In this document: one piece after another, positions 55,773 through 62,792 of the stretch
Layout of the letters: each line of letters begins with the position of its first letter
Numbering within the stretch: the first letter of the stretch is position 1
Assembly (NCBI RefSeq): GCF_000428585.1
Contig: NZ_AUAF01000017.1
Location: forward strand, 1 to 62,792
Direction: 5' to 3'
Length of the DNA: 62,792 nucleotides
DNA from: Zooshikella ganghwensis DSM 15267
GTDB lineage: Bacteria; Pseudomonadota; Gammaproteobacteria; Pseudomonadales; Zooshikellaceae
Program-made: the position numbers and the translations under genes
Notes under the pieces: model-generated
Databases searched by the model: none
What the model was told of the DNA's origin: nothing
What the model saw: only the letters and a program-made list of their open reading frames with translations

Positions 55773-55961
55773 TCAGTTAAGATTTAAGTGCATTAATCAA
55801 TGAATTCAGTTTATATAAAGGGAGTCAAGCCTTTACTAATTTCTATTTTATTCACCGTGTTTTGGCTAGAAACTGTCATCATACTGATATTAGGGTTAAT
55901 TTAAAGTAAACTGACAAAACAAAGTGTTAGACGCCTTAGCCACTTGTTTTGTGTGCTAAGG

Positions 55962-56243
55962 CTAACTGGCTTTGTTATGTTTTTCCTGATATTCACTTAA
56001 TTTCTTTTTCCATATGCAGATAAATGGTACAGATAAAATAAGAAATATCACAGCAGTGGAATAAGAGCCAAAGAGTGGTTTGACTAAGTCACCAACTGCA
56101 GTAGCTAAGCTCATAATTAATAAACCTTTCCCTCCACCAAGTGACGGATCTGATCGATCTATATACGCACTAAACACTGCTAATAGTAATATCATGCAAG
56201 CTGTTGAGAAGTAACACCAAGCAACAACTTTTTCATTATTCAA
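55962..56243 (-). CDS. Small two-helix membrane protein, unknown
   Basis: About 93 residues from TTG 56243 (AGGG 7 nt upstream; another TTG at 56249). Two hydrophobic stretches, VAWCYFSTACMILLLAVFSA and STAVIFLILSVPFICIW, separated by a polar loop with SDPSLGGGKG and ending in a charged tail. I know no family. Non-ATG start lowers confidence. It follows tcdA on the same strand. Confidence 0.5.
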   Translation of the reverse strand: MNNEKVVAWCYFSTACMILLLAVFSAYIDRSDPSLGGGKGLLIMSLATAVGDLVKPLFGSYSTAVIFLILSVPFICIWKKKLSEYQEKHNKAS

Positions 56244-56440
56244 GCTCAAACCCTAATTTTGATACTGCGATTAAACATAACTATTAATGAACGTCTCTCT
56301 GACATAATATACTAGAGTATGAAAAGTATATTAAAAAATTAAAATATCCATAAGCTCCAGACAGCTACTGTCTGTTTAACAATAGCAACCATATTTTTTT
56401 TAGTGCTTCAGGTTAAAGTACTGAGCTAATAGCAATGCGC

Positions 56441-57238
56441 TCAATGAGCAAGCGATGCTTTTTTTAAGATTTTTTCTATTGCACGTGCGGCAGCAGTCAG
56501 ACCAAATGCTGCCGTTACCATAGTCACAGCACCAAAGCCACTGGCACAGTCGAGCCGTGTACTGCCTTCTTGTAATGACTTTTGTTGACAAACAGAGCCA
56601 TCTGCCTGTGGATAAACGAGTTGCTCTGAGGAATAAACACATTCTACACTAAAACGACGTTTTGGATTTTGGGTAAAATTATACTTTCTTCGTAGTAGAG
56701 AGCGCACTTTTGCAGACAAAGGATCATTGTATGTTTTACTTAAATCACCATAGGTAATTTGAGTTGGGTCTTTTTGCCCTCCAGCGCCTCCAGTAACAAT
56801 GATTGGAATTTTACGTCTTTTGCAAAACGCGATGAGTGCAGCTTTGGCTTTTACACTGTCAATGGCATCAATCACGACAGAGAAATCCGTTGATATATAC
56901 TCTTCAAGTGTTTCCTCTGTAATAAAGTCATCCACTTCTTCAACCTGACATGCAGGATTGATCTGACGTATTCTTTCTGCCATAACAGCCACTTTGCTAT
57001 GGCCAATTGTTTCCTGCAGGGTATGTACCTGACGGTTGGTATTTGTAACACAAATATCGTCTAAGTCGATTAAGGTTAACTTGCCAACCCCGGTACGTGC
57101 TAATGCTTCTGCGGCCCAAGAACCAACCCCACCGATCCCAATTACACAAATATGTGCATTAGCAATGATGTTAGTTGCCTGCTCGCCATATAAGCGAGTT
57201 ATTCCAGAAAACCTTTGATTAAATACGTCTTTATTCAT
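56441..57238 (-). CDS. tcdA: tRNA threonylcarbamoyladenosine dehydratase TcdA (CsdL)
   Basis: 265 residues from ATG 57238 (57262 also possible). E1-like fold: RFSGITRLYGEQATNIIANA, the nucleotide-binding CVIGIGGVGSWAAEALARTG, LIDLDDICVTNTNRQVHTL, VIDAIDSVKAKAALI, TGGAGGQKDPTQI and DCASGFGAVTMVTAAFG. It makes cyclic t6A (ct6A) at tRNA position 37, using sulfur-relay partners CsdA/CsdE in E. coli; the fused CsdA-CsdE gene nearby supports that link. Confidence 0.95.
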   Translation of the reverse strand: MNKDVFNQRFSGITRLYGEQATNIIANAHICVIGIGGVGSWAAEALARTGVGKLTLIDLDDICVTNTNRQVHTLQETIGHSKVAVMAERIRQINPACQVEEVDDFITEETLEEYISTDFSVVIDAIDSVKAKAALIAFCKRRKIPIIVTGGAGGQKDPTQITYGDLSKTYNDPLSAKVRSLLRRKYNFTQNPKRRFSVECVYSSEQLVYPQADGSVCQQKSLQEGSTRLDCASGFGAVTMVTAAFGLTAAARAIEKILKKASLAH

Positions 57239-57321
57239 GATACAGCTTTGGTCGTGATGCATTATGTGCTAACTATCTGGCTACTGATTATACCGTCATC
57301 CCTAACGATTGATACCCACAG

Positions 57322-58458
57322 TCATCTTCCTGTTACTGCAGGATCAAGCTGTAGAATGGCAGTAATTAGCTGCCCTAGTTCTTCATCCGTATTATAGATG
57401 TGAGGGGAAGCCCTCACTCCAAATCGTGGTCGATAATCCACAGCTATATTTTTCTGCTTTAAGAAGGCAATCGCGACGTCAGGTTGCGCCATAGCAATAC
57501 AAATAGTTCCCCCACGCTGCTCCTTAGGTTTTGGCGTTATTACTTTAAAGCTGTTTGCCTGCATGGCCTCCATGAGCACATCGCCTAAATGCAGGTTATG
57601 CGCCCTTATGTTTAATAGACCAATATTCGTTAACTGACGTATTGCAGATGCTGCAACAGCAAACGATTGAATGCTTGGTGTTCCCCCCATAAAACGCAGT
57701 GCATCATTAGCATAAGCAAAATGCGTAATATCAAACTCAAATGGGTCCTGATGGGAAAACCAACCTACATCGGTTGGTTCAAGTAATGGTAAACGGTCAC
57801 CTTTAATGATTAAGTAACCACATCCAGGTCCTCCGCATAACCATTTTACACAAGAACCAATCACTGCATCAGACTGCCACTGCTTAAAGTCAATGGGCAC
57901 GACACCTGCAGACTGTGCAACATCTACCACCGACCAAATGTCTCGTTCTTGCGCAAGCTTTGTTAGTTGCGCTATGGGCTGTTGATAACTGTTACCATAA
58001 AAAACATGAGTAAATAAGGCTAACTGTACATGTTCATTCATATGTTGCTGCCAGTCTTCGAGAGATACCACACCCTCTTTGGCAGGTACCAGCTGCACAG
58101 CATAGCCCAATGCAGCCGCTTGCTTGGCAACGAAACCCATTGAAGGAAAGTCCAGCTCAGAAAGCAGTAAAATATTGCGTCCAGCACGTTGAGGCAAAGC
58201 ACCAATTAACTTACTCAGTCCAGCACTTACATTAGGCTGTGGACAAACCTCATGGGGCTCACAATTAAACAGGTCAGCTACTGCTTTACAAAACCCTTGC
58301 AAGCTAGTCAGCCATGAGTCCCATGCACCATTGCCTAAATCTCGCCATTGTTGGCTGAATTCATGCTCTGCTAAGTCGCTCGCTTTAGTTTTTGCCCCTA
58401 CAGAATGATTTAGAAAATAGAGACCTTCAGGCACATAAAATGACTTTCGATAGCTCAT
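57322..58458 (-). CDS. kynU: Kynureninase-like PLP enzyme
   Basis: 378 residues, class V aminotransferase fold, shorter than typical KynU (about 415). YFLNHSVGAKTKAS, FPSMGFVAKQAAAL, WSVVDVAQSAGVVPIDF, the PLP Lys in GSCVKWLCGGPGCGYLII, and GGTPSIQSFAVAASAI are present. The K-W/Y-L-x-GGPG pattern is that of kynureninases. Its ATG overlaps the tryptophan dioxygenase stop by 4 nt, strong evidence for kynurenine hydrolysis to anthranilate and alanine. No kynurenine formamidase is in the cluster. Confidence 0.82.
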   Translation of the reverse strand: MSYRKSFYVPEGLYFLNHSVGAKTKASDLAEHEFSQQWRDLGNGAWDSWLTSLQGFCKAVADLFNCEPHEVCPQPNVSAGLSKLIGALPQRAGRNILLLSELDFPSMGFVAKQAAALGYAVQLVPAKEGVVSLEDWQQHMNEHVQLALFTHVFYGNSYQQPIAQLTKLAQERDIWSVVDVAQSAGVVPIDFKQWQSDAVIGSCVKWLCGGPGCGYLIIKGDRLPLLEPTDVGWFSHQDPFEFDITHFAYANDALRFMGGTPSIQSFAVAASAIRQLTNIGLLNIRAHNLHLGDVLMEAMQANSFKVITPKPKEQRGGTICIAMAQPDVAIAFLKQKNIAVDYRPRFGVRASPHIYNTDEELGQLITAILQLDPAVTGR

Positions 58459-59201
58459 TGATTTTCACCATCGTTTATTGAAGGCCGCTTCACTCCATAC
58501 TCGCCACCCCATGAGTCGGTCATTTGGTTGCGAATTTCCCATAGCGCAGGATAAAAATAGTGTTGGACACCTTTTTCCAGCAAGCCAACAGAACGTCCTT
58601 TTAGAGACTTTGCGCCCAAGCCAATACTTCGCTCAATCAGTAATAAGTGTCGAAAACGAAATAACCTAAACTGTTCATCAAACTCTGCAAGAGCTTCTGC
58701 AATAACATAAGCATCGTCATGGCTGTAGGTTGAGTCATAAACTTGCTCAATGGATAGTTCAGATGGTTTTAAATAGCTCTGCTCATAGCTTTTCCACAAT
58801 TGTGGCGCCATTTTCAATAAACTACGGAAGCCGGGTGATTCTTGTCCACTGCCATTACCTAATTGTAATCGGATAGCCTGATACTCCTTGGGCGACATCG
58901 TCTCTAAAATAGATAAACCATTAGTCATTTGTTGTTGTAATTTATGCACTCGCCCAAACAGTGTTATCACTCGGTTGGTATGTTTCTGCACAAGATAGTC
59001 ATCAATATCCAATAGCGTAAAACCAATAAGCTTCATCCATAGCTCTTGAACCTGATGTACAACCTGAAACATCAATTCATCTCGGTTACAAAACTCATCA
59101 TAGGGCTTTTGGCATGTCAGTAGACGCTGGGTCTGTAAGTAGACCTCATAATCTAGTTCTCCTTCCCCTTGCATTAATTGGTAGTAATGCTGACGGTCCA
59201 T
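58455..59201 (-). CDS. kynA: Tryptophan 2,3-dioxygenase family protein
   Basis: 248 residues from ATG 59201 (GGAGG 7 nt upstream), slightly shorter than usual TDO (about 270-290). DYEVYLQTQRLLTCQKPYDE, RDELMFQVVHQVQELWMKL, LGNGSGQESPGFRSLLKM are family blocks; the heme-pocket S-G-x-x-S-x-x-F-R motif reads SGQESPGFR. TDO opens the indole ring of tryptophan to N-formylkynurenine. Operon with the kynureninase-like gene; an NSS transporter lies upstream with a structured 436-bp leader. Confidence 0.88.
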   Translation of the reverse strand: MDRQHYYQLMQGEGELDYEVYLQTQRLLTCQKPYDEFCNRDELMFQVVHQVQELWMKLIGFTLLDIDDYLVQKHTNRVITLFGRVHKLQQQMTNGLSILETMSPKEYQAIRLQLGNGSGQESPGFRSLLKMAPQLWKSYEQSYLKPSELSIEQVYDSTYSHDDAYVIAEALAEFDEQFRLFRFRHLLLIERSIGLGAKSLKGRSVGLLEKGVQHYFYPALWEIRNQMTDSWGGEYGVKRPSINDGENQ

Positions 59202-59637
59202 ACGCAAACCTCCAAATCCTTTGTTTTGAAATATTTATCAGTTGTGATTTAGGTAAGTAAGTGATTACCCAGTGGTAGAGGGTGTCACAAAAGATCAGGA
59301 GGGAAGATTAAGGAAAAAAAAGCACTAATGCGGGATCAATGGTCACCCACAGCGAGGATGTATTAGGCAAAAGGCTTTGGTTACTTGCCTCAACATGTAT
59401 ATAACCGTGTGTTACGATCATAAAGGACTCATCATGAGATGCTTTTTATTATTATCTTCAGTCAGGAAAACACTTTAGATAAAAAGCCCCGAGCATGCAA
59501 ATAAGACAGTAGCAAAAGTAATGTTTTATTATTGATGAGTGGGGCCTGCTCAGTCTTTCCAGCTCCCCAGTAACACAAACTGAGAAGACCTATCAAAAGC
59601 TTAGATGAGCAGGCTGCAGGATATCCTTACCTTTCAA
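59202..59637. promoter_or_regulatory. Leader region of tryptophan dioxygenase operon
   Basis: 436 bp between the NSS transporter stop and the dioxygenase start, all on the minus strand. Contains the nested stem-loop at 59544-59614, a GC-rich CTCGGGGCTTTTTAT near 59490 on the minus strand that resembles a terminator arm, and an A8 (T8 on minus) tract near 59318-59325. No gene seen. Confidence 0.5.
59544..59614 (-). ncRNA. Nested stem-loop, candidate cis-regulatory RNA or terminator
   Basis: Outer 9-bp stem GCCTGCTCA/TGAGCAGGC (59606-59614 with 59544-59552), then GTCTT/AAGAC, then CAGT/ACTG and CTC/GAG inside. It does not match a riboswitch I know. It may only terminate the transporter transcript, but no T-run follows on the minus strand. 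Confidence 0.35.
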
Positions 59638-60987
59638 TTAAAATAAGGTATTTATGATTACCAGAATAATGAGTAGTGGACATACTACACGGACATACCA
59701 TGGCCATATTTTCCAGAATACTCCTGTCATTAGTTCCGGATACCCTTGCTTCAACTCTGCAATCACTTGTTGTCTATTCCACAGCCAAGCGCCCAAAATA
59801 CAGGTCACCAAAGCCGTGAGCGGCTGCATATACTCCGTTGATACAGCAATCACCAAACCAAACAGCTGTTGAAAGTTAAAAATGATAAGTGTGCTGATCA
59901 ATAGCGCCAACAAGCCCAGCCCCCAGGTGATAAGGCTCCGCTTTTGCTTTGTTTTCTCTTGAAGCAAGGCAACGGGTACTTCAAGCATTGATATCGATGA
60001 GGTTAACGCCGCTAGGGTCATTAGCAAGAAGAACGCTACTGCTAATATACTGCCTATGCTGCCCATTGTTTCAAACAATGAAGGGAGTACTGCAAAAACC
60101 AGTGTATCTGAGCTCAATAACTCACCGTTTTCGCCATAAATCTGAACACCATGATTCATGGCTACAAACATCGCTGGCAGAATCAATAAACCAGCAATAA
60201 AGGCTACAGAAGTATCAATAGCAGTGACTTGCATAGCCATTTTCGGAATATGCTCTTTTTTGGCAAGGTAAGAGCCATAAACCATCATGGAGCCACCTCC
60301 TATGGTGAGCGAGAAAAAAGCCTGGCCCATGGCACTGATTAACAGCTCAGAATCCCAAAGTTTATCCATATCAGGAATGAGATACATAGCCAGCCCTTGA
60401 GAGGCTCCCGGTAATGTCAGCAAATATGCAATAAGCGCAGCAAACAGTATAAATAATGCCGGCATCAGCCGTTGAGACCACTTTTCAACCCCATCACGTA
60501 CACCACTTTGCACAATAGCAATGGTCAAAATATAAAAGACGGCCGCCGCTGTAAGGTTACGTGAAGTGCTAAAGTCGGTCAGCCACTCAGCAAGTGAGGT
60601 TAGCTGCAGCATGTTCGCGATGGGTGCCAGCATATAACATAAAAACCAGCCCGCTACGATGCAGTAAAATGTCATAACCAAGGTTGGCACAAGAATAGTG
60701 CCTAAACCCGCTATACTTGATAGCCATAAGCTAACACGGCGGCGGTCTAACATGCGTAAGCTATCCCACGGGTTGGAACGGCCAAAACGCCCAATCGTAA
60801 TTTCTACAACCAGCATGGGATAGGCAAGTAACGCTATCAGTACGATATACGCTAATAAAAAAGCAGCTCCGCCATTTTCAGCAGCCCGAGTTGGAAATCC
60901 CCAGATATTACCTAAGCCGACTGCTGCGCCTGCTGCAGACATGACAAACCCGAACCGGCTTTTAAACTGTTCGCGTACTTCACCCAC
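59638..60987 (-). CDS. NSS (SNF) family sodium:amino-acid symporter
   Basis: 449 residues from GTG 60987 (AGGG 8 nt upstream); a TTG at 61026 is a weaker alternative. FGFVMSAAGAAVGLGNIWGF is the first NSS helix with the Na+ and substrate site; PMLVVEITIGRFGRSN, QAFFSLTIGGGSMMVYGSYL and MTLAALTSSISMLEVPVALL follow. About 11-12 helices. Bacterial members (TnaT, MhsT) carry tryptophan and other hydrophobic amino acids. Next to tryptophan dioxygenase and kynureninase genes, so tryptophan uptake is the likely job. Confidence 0.9.
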   Translation of the reverse strand: MGEVREQFKSRFGFVMSAAGAAVGLGNIWGFPTRAAENGGAAFLLAYIVLIALLAYPMLVVEITIGRFGRSNPWDSLRMLDRRRVSLWLSSIAGLGTILVPTLVMTFYCIVAGWFLCYMLAPIANMLQLTSLAEWLTDFSTSRNLTAAAVFYILTIAIVQSGVRDGVEKWSQRLMPALFILFAALIAYLLTLPGASQGLAMYLIPDMDKLWDSELLISAMGQAFFSLTIGGGSMMVYGSYLAKKEHIPKMAMQVTAIDTSVAFIAGLLILPAMFVAMNHGVQIYGENGELLSSDTLVFAVLPSLFETMGSIGSILAVAFFLLMTLAALTSSISMLEVPVALLQEKTKQKRSLITWGLGLLALLISTLIIFNFQQLFGLVIAVSTEYMQPLTALVTCILGAWLWNRQQVIAELKQGYPELMTGVFWKIWPWYVRVVCPLLIILVIINTLF

Positions 60988-61132
60988 AACTTCAACCCTA
61001 TTTGCAATGAAAGCATTTGCTAACAATTAACCACTAAAGACGTGGCAAGTTACCATGTAACAAACAAAATGCAATGACATACGTTTATAGATGTCAGCTT
61101 AAAGGTATTAGCAAAGCATCAGATGAGCGAAG

Positions 61133-61163
61133 TTATTCACAGCTTTTATATAGGTTATCCACA
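61133..61163 (+). promoter_or_regulatory. Pair of DnaA boxes upstream of NSS transporter
   Basis: TTATTCACA (61133-61141) and TTATCCACA (61155-61163), same direction, 22 bp (two helical turns) apart, in the 320-bp region between the transporter and the binding protein. The second is the exact DnaA consensus. Could mark DnaA control or titration; could be chance. Confidence 0.45.
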
Positions 61164-61307
61164 GCACGATATTAGAACCCCCTCAACCAAGGGTCTTTCA
61201 ATATCAAGTGAATATACATTTTACGAGAAGGAAAGAACGCTCCCCCTTACATCCTTTAAAACTATAAGAGGGAGAATCATTGCTACTTTTTTAGGAAGGA
61301 ATAACAG

Positions 61308-62042
61308 TTATAAGTAGCTGTTGATTATTTTTTCGATGCTTCCATTTTGCTCCATGCGCTTTAAGGAAGTATTTAATTGATTAATTGTGTCATCGTCAGT
61401 AAATTTATTCATGGCTAACCAAAGACCACTACTATTAAATGTATAAACAACAACCAAATCTTCTAATTTATGGCGCTTCGCAATAAATGGACCTGACAAT
61501 GAACTGGTTGCCCAAGCATCAATCTTGTTCAGCTTAATTTTAGTAGCATTGACTACATCATTTTGAGCCTTTTCCACTTTAATGCCTTTCTTTTCTAAAA
61601 ATTCAGAAATAGCATCATTTTCATAGCTACCAATACGGTATTTTTTCATATCCTGTAAGCTAGTTACTTTGATACTAGAACCTTTAGGGGCTAATAAGAT
61701 CCATTCTTCTTTAAATAAAGGACCAACCCATTTAAAATCTTTTTCCCTTTCTGGGGTACGAAAAGCAGAATAAATTCCATAGTTTGTTTTCTTGACTGCT
61801 TTTTGATAACCACGATCCCAGCTTGAATATAAAGTCAGCTCCATATCTACATTGGCACGATTGAACATTTCACGAACAATCTCAGTGGCAAAGCCTGTTA
61901 CTTTATCGTTCTTACCAAACGTACTGTAGGTAACTGTCATATTGAGTGGAGGAAATGGTTCTGTCACCAACTGAATAGTCTGGGCATTAGCTATCCCACT
62001 CAATATAAACAGAAAACTCAGTGCTATTACTTTAGATCGCAT
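61308..62042 (-). CDS. Periplasmic solute-binding protein (bacterial type 3 family)
   Basis: 244 residues. Signal peptide VIALSFLFILSGIANAQ, then a type II periplasmic binding fold: IQLVTEPFPPLNMTV, VTGFATEIVREMFNRANVD, YGIYSAFRTPEREKDFKWVG, KYRIGSYENDAISEFLEKKG. Amino-acid ABC or sensor-type binding proteins (PF00497) fit. No ABC permease or ATPase is beside it, so it may be an orphan receptor or work with a distant sensor. A perfect CRP-type site is 350 bp upstream. Confidence 0.85.
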   Translation of the reverse strand: MRSKVIALSFLFILSGIANAQTIQLVTEPFPPLNMTVTYSTFGKNDKVTGFATEIVREMFNRANVDMELTLYSSWDRGYQKAVKKTNYGIYSAFRTPEREKDFKWVGPLFKEEWILLAPKGSSIKVTSLQDMKKYRIGSYENDAISEFLEKKGIKVEKAQNDVVNATKIKLNKIDAWATSSLSGPFIAKRHKLEDLVVVYTFNSSGLWLAMNKFTDDDTINQLNTSLKRMEQNGSIEKIINSYL

Positions 62043-62591
62043 ATCTTAGTCCCACATGCTAGCGTACTAACAACCTTAAATTTGATAAGTATCTGCTTAT
62101 CAAAACTTAAAACCCATTCATCATTGCCCATAAGATACTCATTAACCGCGATTACCACGTAAGCATCTTATGTTCAAATGACAATTAATAAGGTGGATAC
62201 CCTTTATTTAAGGGTAGAGAGCTTCACCGACATCTATACTTTAAAACCAGCAAAGCTGATGAAATTTGCTACTCATTTTGCTGGCGCCTATTTTTACCGG
62301 AAACAGTTCACATTTAAATGAGCAAGGCCCGTGATTTAATTATGTAATTTCCGAAATGAAAATGGTTAACCACGCAGGAAAACCAATAAATGTGACAAGC
62401 ATCACAACTATATTTGATTTTATATAGCAATTGGCAATAAAGACGATATCAATAACTTTAGTGCACCAAGCCTTTGCTAATACCACTTGTATACTTAGCG
62501 AAAAAATTATCCCACCTTAATTCTATTATGACTCACTGTCTCTATAACTCGATTCCGAAGTTTTTTTAGGTTGACAAAGCTGTATATTTAT
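62043..62591. other. Leader region of binding-protein gene with CRP-type site
   Basis: 549 bp. Contains the CRP-like site 62391-62406 and a small hairpin TACCCTT/AAGGGTA (62198-62204 with 62210-62216). A TACATAAT on the minus strand about 60 bp past the CRP site could be a -10 region, which would leave a leader of roughly 300 nt. No gene seen. Confidence 0.45.
62391..62406. promoter_or_regulatory. CRP/Vfr-type binding site
   Basis: TGTGACAAGCATCACA: perfect TGTGA-N6-TCACA, with A-rich left flank (AAA) as in the CRP consensus. It is 349 bp from the start of the binding-protein gene on the minus strand. Confidence 0.6.
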
Positions 62592-62792
62592 TCAAGCTGC
62601 CATTCGGTGCTGTAATGAAGGCGTCGGCTCTTGCCTACCAAGATCTAAACCCGCCAAATGTTTTTTCGAGTTACGCTCGGGTAATACTTTTTTTAAAGCC
62701 TTTGTAAAAGCTATCAGCTCTTTTTGTGGTTCATCCGCCATTACGATTTCTTGTACGGTTTTTATCAGGGCTTCAACTTTGAGACGTTCAGT
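62592..62792 (-). CDS. C-terminal 66 residues of an unidentified protein, cut by window edge
   Basis: Open on the minus strand from the window end to a TGA at 62592-62594. The piece contains LKVEALIKTVQEIVMADEPQ and ALKKVLPERNSKKHLAGLDL and ends SLQHRMAA. Helical and charged; no family recognised. As the left edge lies in a transposase, this could also be the end of a repeated (mobile) gene, but there is no direct evidence. Confidence 0.45.
   Translation of the reverse strand, partial: TERLKVEALIKTVQEIVMADEPQKELIAFTKALKKVLPERNSKKHLAGLDLGRQEPTPSLQHRMAA

Noticed and set aside
61123-61317. 64-residue plus-strand reading frame upstream of the NSS transporter
   Set aside because: No ribosome binding site, no family pattern, and it covers the DnaA-box promoter region.
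1-62792. CRISPR array, rRNA operon, prophage or restriction system
   Set aside because: No evenly spaced direct repeats, no rRNA-like sequence, no phage or restriction gene products seen; only one tRNA found.

Overview
The window looks like a chromosomal stretch of a marine, free-living gammaproteobacterium of the Oceanospirillales/Pseudomonas side of the class. This rests on a class II (Pseudomonas-type) polyhydroxyalkanoate cluster, YeaG-YeaH-YcgB, HexR, UbiF and UbiU/UbiV/UbiT, Lrp next to alanine racemase, and a composition near 40% GC. A Zooshikella/Spartinivicinus-like genome is my guess only. Gene order is mosaic and mostly housekeeping or metabolic. Both edges cut through open reading frames; the left one is a transposase, so the window may be an assembly contig bounded by repeats.

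Layout. 0-6 kb: IS4-type transposase fragment, a DUF924 protein, and a YhiI-RbbA-YhhJ-like ABC export system. 6-10 kb: Tat-exported PhoD-like phosphatase, trpS, an orphan small-transcript candidate, a surface-antigen lipoprotein. 10.4-15.2 kb: ycgB-yeaH-yeaG stress kinase operon. 15.3-18.5 kb: E1alpha-E1beta-E2 2-oxoacid dehydrogenase operon, with a G9 tract in E1alpha. 18.9-30.7 kb: PilZ-like protein, Lrp/DadR regulator and alr, two aldehyde dehydrogenases (Sad-like, PuuC-like), a DUF47 protein, murI, a carotenoid oxygenase, a YjiK-like protein, an RsmB-like rRNA methyltransferase, a short MarR protein. 31.9-36.5 kb: ubiF-like hydroxylase and a secreted GH15 glucoamylase. 37.3-42.9 kb: tRNA-Gly(CCC) and the PHA cluster (phaJ, phaZ, phaC, phasin, phaD, granule protein). 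43-49 kb: TRAP binding protein, uvrD, hexR, a small PA3496-like protein, an orphan DUF4123 protein. 49.9-52.4 kb: ubiV-ubiU diverging from ubiT across a perfect FNR/Anr box. 53-57 kb: a fused CsdA-CsdE desulfurase, DUF4184 protein, tcdA. 57.3-62 kb: kynureninase-like and tryptophan dioxygenase genes behind an NSS amino-acid transporter, then a periplasmic binding protein.

How genes fit together. The PHA block makes a nearly complete medium-chain-length storage module: PhaJ supplies (R)-3-hydroxyacyl-CoA, PhaC polymerises, PhaZ mobilises, phasin and granule protein coat the granule, PhaD regulates. A perfect 12+2+12 dyad in the phaC/phasin promoter region is the best operator candidate. UbiF-like hydroxylase (O2-dependent) and UbiTUV (O2-independent) cover both quinone routes. 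NSS transporter, tryptophan dioxygenase and kynureninase form a plausible tryptophan uptake/catabolism unit.

The least explained signal is repetitive. A family of 76-150 bp elements with TATACCC...GGGTATA ends occurs at least five times in intergenic DNA (two 126-bp copies are about 82% identical). A second family with TA-flanked GGGCCTGTT ends abuts, and supplies the last bases of, the TAG stop codons of both murI and uvrD. Both resemble non-autonomous (MITE/Correia-like) elements.
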